Below the pieces are notes generated by a model. That model was not told where the DNA came from and made no database searches. It saw only the letters and a program-made list of their open reading frames with translations. Shown piece after piece: positions 5,710 through 7,834 of a DNA stretch of 7,834 bases. This stretch comes from JBHHXR01 sp046757205 (GTDB lineage Bacteria > Pseudomonadota > Alphaproteobacteria > Rhodobacterales > Rhodobacteraceae): assembly GCA_046757205.1 (NCBI GenBank), contig JBHHXR010000175.1, forward strand, positions 1-7,834, read 5' to 3'. How positions within the stretch are numbered: position 1 is the first letter of the stretch; the number at the start of each line of letters is the position of its first letter. A program made the position numbers and the translations under genes.

Positions 5710-7303
5710 ACTCAGGGCGCACCGCCGGGCGACGGAAAAAGTCACGCTGAGCGAACTACTGGCGGATCCGGCGCGGTTCGGCGCGTTTTCCGTCCGGCTG
5801 GACGACATGCTGCTGGACTATTCCAAGACCTCGATGGACGCGCACGCGCGCGACCTGCTGATCCGGCTGGCGGAGGCGAGCGGGCTGGCGGCGAAGCGCG
5901 AGGCGATGTTCTCGGGCGAGAGGATCAACACCACCGAAGGCCGCGCGGTGCTGCACACGGCGCTGCGCAACCGCTCCGGCACGCCGGTTTCGGTCGATGG
6001 CGAGGACGTCATGCCGGGGGTGCTGGCGACGCTGGAGCGGATGGCGGCGTTTTCGGAAGGCGTGCGGTCGGGCGAGATCGCCGCCGCCGACGGCGGGCGC
6101 TTCACCGACGTGGTGAACATCGGCATCGGCGGCTCCGATCTCGGCCCGGCGATGGCGTGCCTGGCGCTGGCTCCCTACCATGACGGGCCGCGTACGCATT
6201 TCGTCTCCAACGTCGACGGGGCGCATGTTTCCGATACGCTGAAGGGGCTCGATCCGCGGCGGACGCTGGTGATCGTGGCGTCGAAGACGTTTACCACCAT
6301 CGAGACCATGACCAACGCCGAAACCGCGCTTCGGTGGATGCGGCAGGGGGTGGGCGACGCCGCCGGGTCGCATTTTGCTGCCGTTTCCACGGCGCTCGAC
6401 AAGACCGCCGCCTTCGGCATCGGCGCGGAGCGGGTGTTCGGCTTCGAAGACTGGGTAGGCGGGCGCTATTCGGTCTGGGGGCCGATCGGGCTGCCGGTCA
6501 TGCTGGCGATCGGCGCGGAACGGTTCGGCGAGTTCCTCGACGGCGGGCACGCCATGGACCGGCATTTCCGCGAGGCGCCAAAGGCGCGGAACATGGCCGT
6601 CATGCTGGGGCTTGCCGGGATCTGGCACAACAATGTCTGCGGCTACCCGACGCGGGCGATCCTTCCCTACGATCAAAGGCTTGCGCGTCTGCCGGCGTAT
6701 TTCCAGCAGCTCGACATGGAAAGCAATGGCAAGCGCGTCACGCTCGATGGTTCAGAGTTGAACCAGTCTTCCGCCCCGGTTGTCTGGGGCGAGCCGGGAA
6801 CCAACGGCCAGCACGCATTCTACCAGTTGATCCACCAGGGAACGGCGGTGGTGCCGTGCGAGTTCATGATCGCCGCCGAGGGCCACGAGCCGGAACTGGC
6901 GCATCAGCACGAGCTGCTGGTGGCCAACTGCCTGGCGCAGTCCGAGGCGCTGATGCGCGGCCGCTCGCTGGCCGAGGCCCGCGAGATCGTGAAGGCGAAG
7001 GGGATCGTCGAGGACGCCGAGGCGCAGGCCCGGCACCGGGTGTTTCCCGGCAACCGGCCGTCGCTGACGCTGATCTACCGCAAGCTCGACCCGTTCACGC
7101 TGGGCCGGATCATCGCGCTTTACGAGCACCGGGTATTCGTCGAGGGCTGCATCTGGGGGATCAACTCGTTCGATCAGTGGGGGGTGGAGTTGGGCAAGGA
7201 ACTGGCGACCGCCATCCTGCCGATGGTGCAAGGGGCCGAGGCAACCGGCAAGGATGCCTCCACCGCCGGTCTGCTGGCGGCGCTTCGGGGGCTGCGGGGC
7301 TGA
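5690..7303 (+). CDS. pgi: Glucose-6-phosphate isomerase
   Basis: Interconverts glucose-6-phosphate and fructose-6-phosphate in the cytoplasm. In a cell using the Entner-Doudoroff route it can return fructose-6-phosphate to glucose-6-phosphate. The 537-residue product is close to E. coli (549). The two SIS domains show NIGIGGSDLGP (143-153), SKTFTTIET (198-206), the signature WVGGRYSVWGPIG (255-267), and WGEPGTNGQHAFYQLIHQG (366-384). Catalytic Glu344 (in MESNGK), His375 and Lys503 (in LGKELA) have exactly the spacing of E. coli Glu355, His386 and Lys514. The second signature INSFDQWGVELGK is at 491-503. Met at 5690 lies 20 bp inside the end of eda with GGGAG 9 nt upstream; the frame stays open for 17 more codons, which are unlike the family. 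The TGA at 7301-7303 overlaps the proposed CTG start of rluA. Confidence 0.97.
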   Translation: MTSIRDELRAHRRATEKVTLSELLADPARFGAFSVRLDDMLLDYSKTSMDAHARDLLIRLAEASGLAAKREAMFSGERINTTEGRAVLHTALRNRSGTPVSVDGEDVMPGVLATLERMAAFSEGVRSGEIAAADGGRFTDVVNIGIGGSDLGPAMACLALAPYHDGPRTHFVSNVDGAHVSDTLKGLDPRRTLVIVASKTFTTIETMTNAETALRWMRQGVGDAAGSHFAAVSTALDKTAAFGIGAERVFGFEDWVGGRYSVWGPIGLPVMLAIGAERFGEFLDGGHAMDRHFREAPKARNMAVMLGLAGIWHNNVCGYPTRAILPYDQRLARLPAYFQQLDMESNGKRVTLDGSELNQSSAPVVWGEPGTNGQHAFYQLIHQGTAVVPCEFMIAAEGHEPELAHQHELLVANCLAQSEALMRGRSLAEAREIVKAKGIVEDAEAQARHRVFPGNRPSLTLIYRKLDPFTLGRIIALYEHRVFVEGCIWGINSFDQWGVELGKELATAILPMVQGAEATGKDASTAGLLAALRGLRG

Positions 7304-7834
7304 GTTTCGTCTACGATCCGCCGGCCGGTCCTCTGGCGGTGCTCTACCGCGACGACGACCTCTTGGTGCTCGACAAGCCGGCCGGGCTGTTGTCGGTGCC
7401 CGGCAAGGCAGCTGAACATCGGGATTGCCTGGAAAACCGGGCGCGGGCGGCGTTTCCCGACACACTTCTGGTGCACCGGCTGGACATGGATACCTCCGGC
7501 GTCATGGTGTTTGCGCTGAACCGCGCGGCGCAGCGGCATCTGGGGCTGCAGTTCGAGCGGCGGCACGTGCGCAAGACGTATCTTGCGCGGGTCTGGGGGG
7601 ACGTCACCGGCGATAGCGGCACGGTTGACCTGCCGCTCAAGAACGACTGGCCGAACCGGCCGAGACAGACGGTCAGCGAAGACGGCAGGATGGCGCGCAC
7701 CGACTGGCGGGTGATAGCCCGCGAGGAAGAGGAAACACGGGTCGAACTGACGCCGCTGACCGGGCGCAGCCACCAGTTGCGGGTGCACATGGCGGCGCTG
7801 GGGCACCCGATTCTTGGCGACCGGTTCTATGCCG
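7300..7834 (+). CDS. rluA: RluA-type pseudouridine synthase (3' end beyond window)
   Basis: Isomerises uridine to pseudouridine in RNA. E. coli RluA modifies 23S rRNA U746 and tRNA U32, and this sequence is close to it, notably in LPLKNDWPNRPRQTV (111-125). 178 codons are visible of roughly 220. Motifs, numbered from the CTG: LLVLDKPAGLLSVPGK (21-36), VHRLDMDTSGVMVFAL (58-73) with catalytic Asp62 (E. coli Asp64), KTYLARVWG (92-100), and TGRSHQLRVHMAALGHPILGDRFY (154-177). There is no ATG, GTG or TTG where the family usually begins; the codon before SFVYDPPAG is CTG at 7300, overlapping the pgi stop as CTGA. The first in-frame conventional candidate downstream is GTG at 7339, which would remove 13 residues that look like genuine family sequence. 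Probably co-transcribed with eda and pgi. Confidence 0.9.
   Translation, partial: MSFVYDPPAGPLAVLYRDDDLLVLDKPAGLLSVPGKAAEHRDCLENRARAAFPDTLLVHRLDMDTSGVMVFALNRAAQRHLGLQFERRHVRKTYLARVWGDVTGDSGTVDLPLKNDWPNRPRQTVSEDGRMARTDWRVIAREEEETRVELTPLTGRSHQLRVHMAALGHPILGDRFYA

Noticed and set aside
4781..5808. Minus-strand frames opposite eda, 283 to 313 codons
   Set aside because: Pro/Arg-rich shadow translations of the GC-rich eda region without any domain signature.

Overview
This is a GC-rich chromosomal segment that reads like an alphaproteobacterium, most likely a member or relative of the Rhodobacteraceae. Four things point there: the divergent xseA/purD pair next to an adrenodoxin-type ferredoxin gene, an Entner-Doudoroff aldolase gene joined to pgi, an alphaproteobacterial-type LexA box (GTTC-N7-GTTC), and an intergenic motif resembling one I remember from that family. 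The lineage call is inference from gene content and motifs, not a measured match.

Layout. Positions 1-80 hold nothing I can name. xseA (exonuclease VII large subunit, 81-1658, minus) and purD (glycinamide ribonucleotide synthetase, 1729-3009, plus) diverge from a 70-bp spacer. A minus-strand pair converges on purD: an adrenodoxin-like [2Fe-2S] ferredoxin (3819-4142), whose stop overlaps the start of an exported FG-GAP/VCBS repeat protein (3046-3822). From 4143 to 5037 lies the unusual part: a strong SOS-type promoter, a short ORF that is only the C-terminal OB-fold of the error-prone polymerase DnaE2 (ImuC), and a 350-bp non-coding stretch with a palindrome/alternating purine-pyrimidine tract, an AT-rich island, GC-rich repeats and a promoter. 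An apparent operon then runs to the right edge: eda (KDPG aldolase), pgi (glucose-6-phosphate isomerase, 20-bp overlap with eda) and rluA (pseudouridine synthase, cut by the window end).

How the genes fit together. eda and pgi serve central sugar metabolism: Eda splits KDPG to pyruvate and glyceraldehyde-3-phosphate, and Pgi can return fructose-6-phosphate to glucose-6-phosphate for another Entner-Doudoroff round. purD is purine synthesis, xseA is DNA repair, and rluA is RNA modification. These are mostly conserved housekeeping genes.

The main oddity is at 4186-4687. What looks like the promoter of a damage-inducible imuA-imuB-dnaE2 mutasome operon now sits directly in front of the last fragment of dnaE2, as if an internal deletion removed almost the whole cassette. 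I see no convincing new multi-gene system. Secondary points are a second LexA-like box upstream of the ferredoxin gene and the absence of an ATG/GTG/TTG start at the expected rluA position, where a CTG overlaps the pgi stop.
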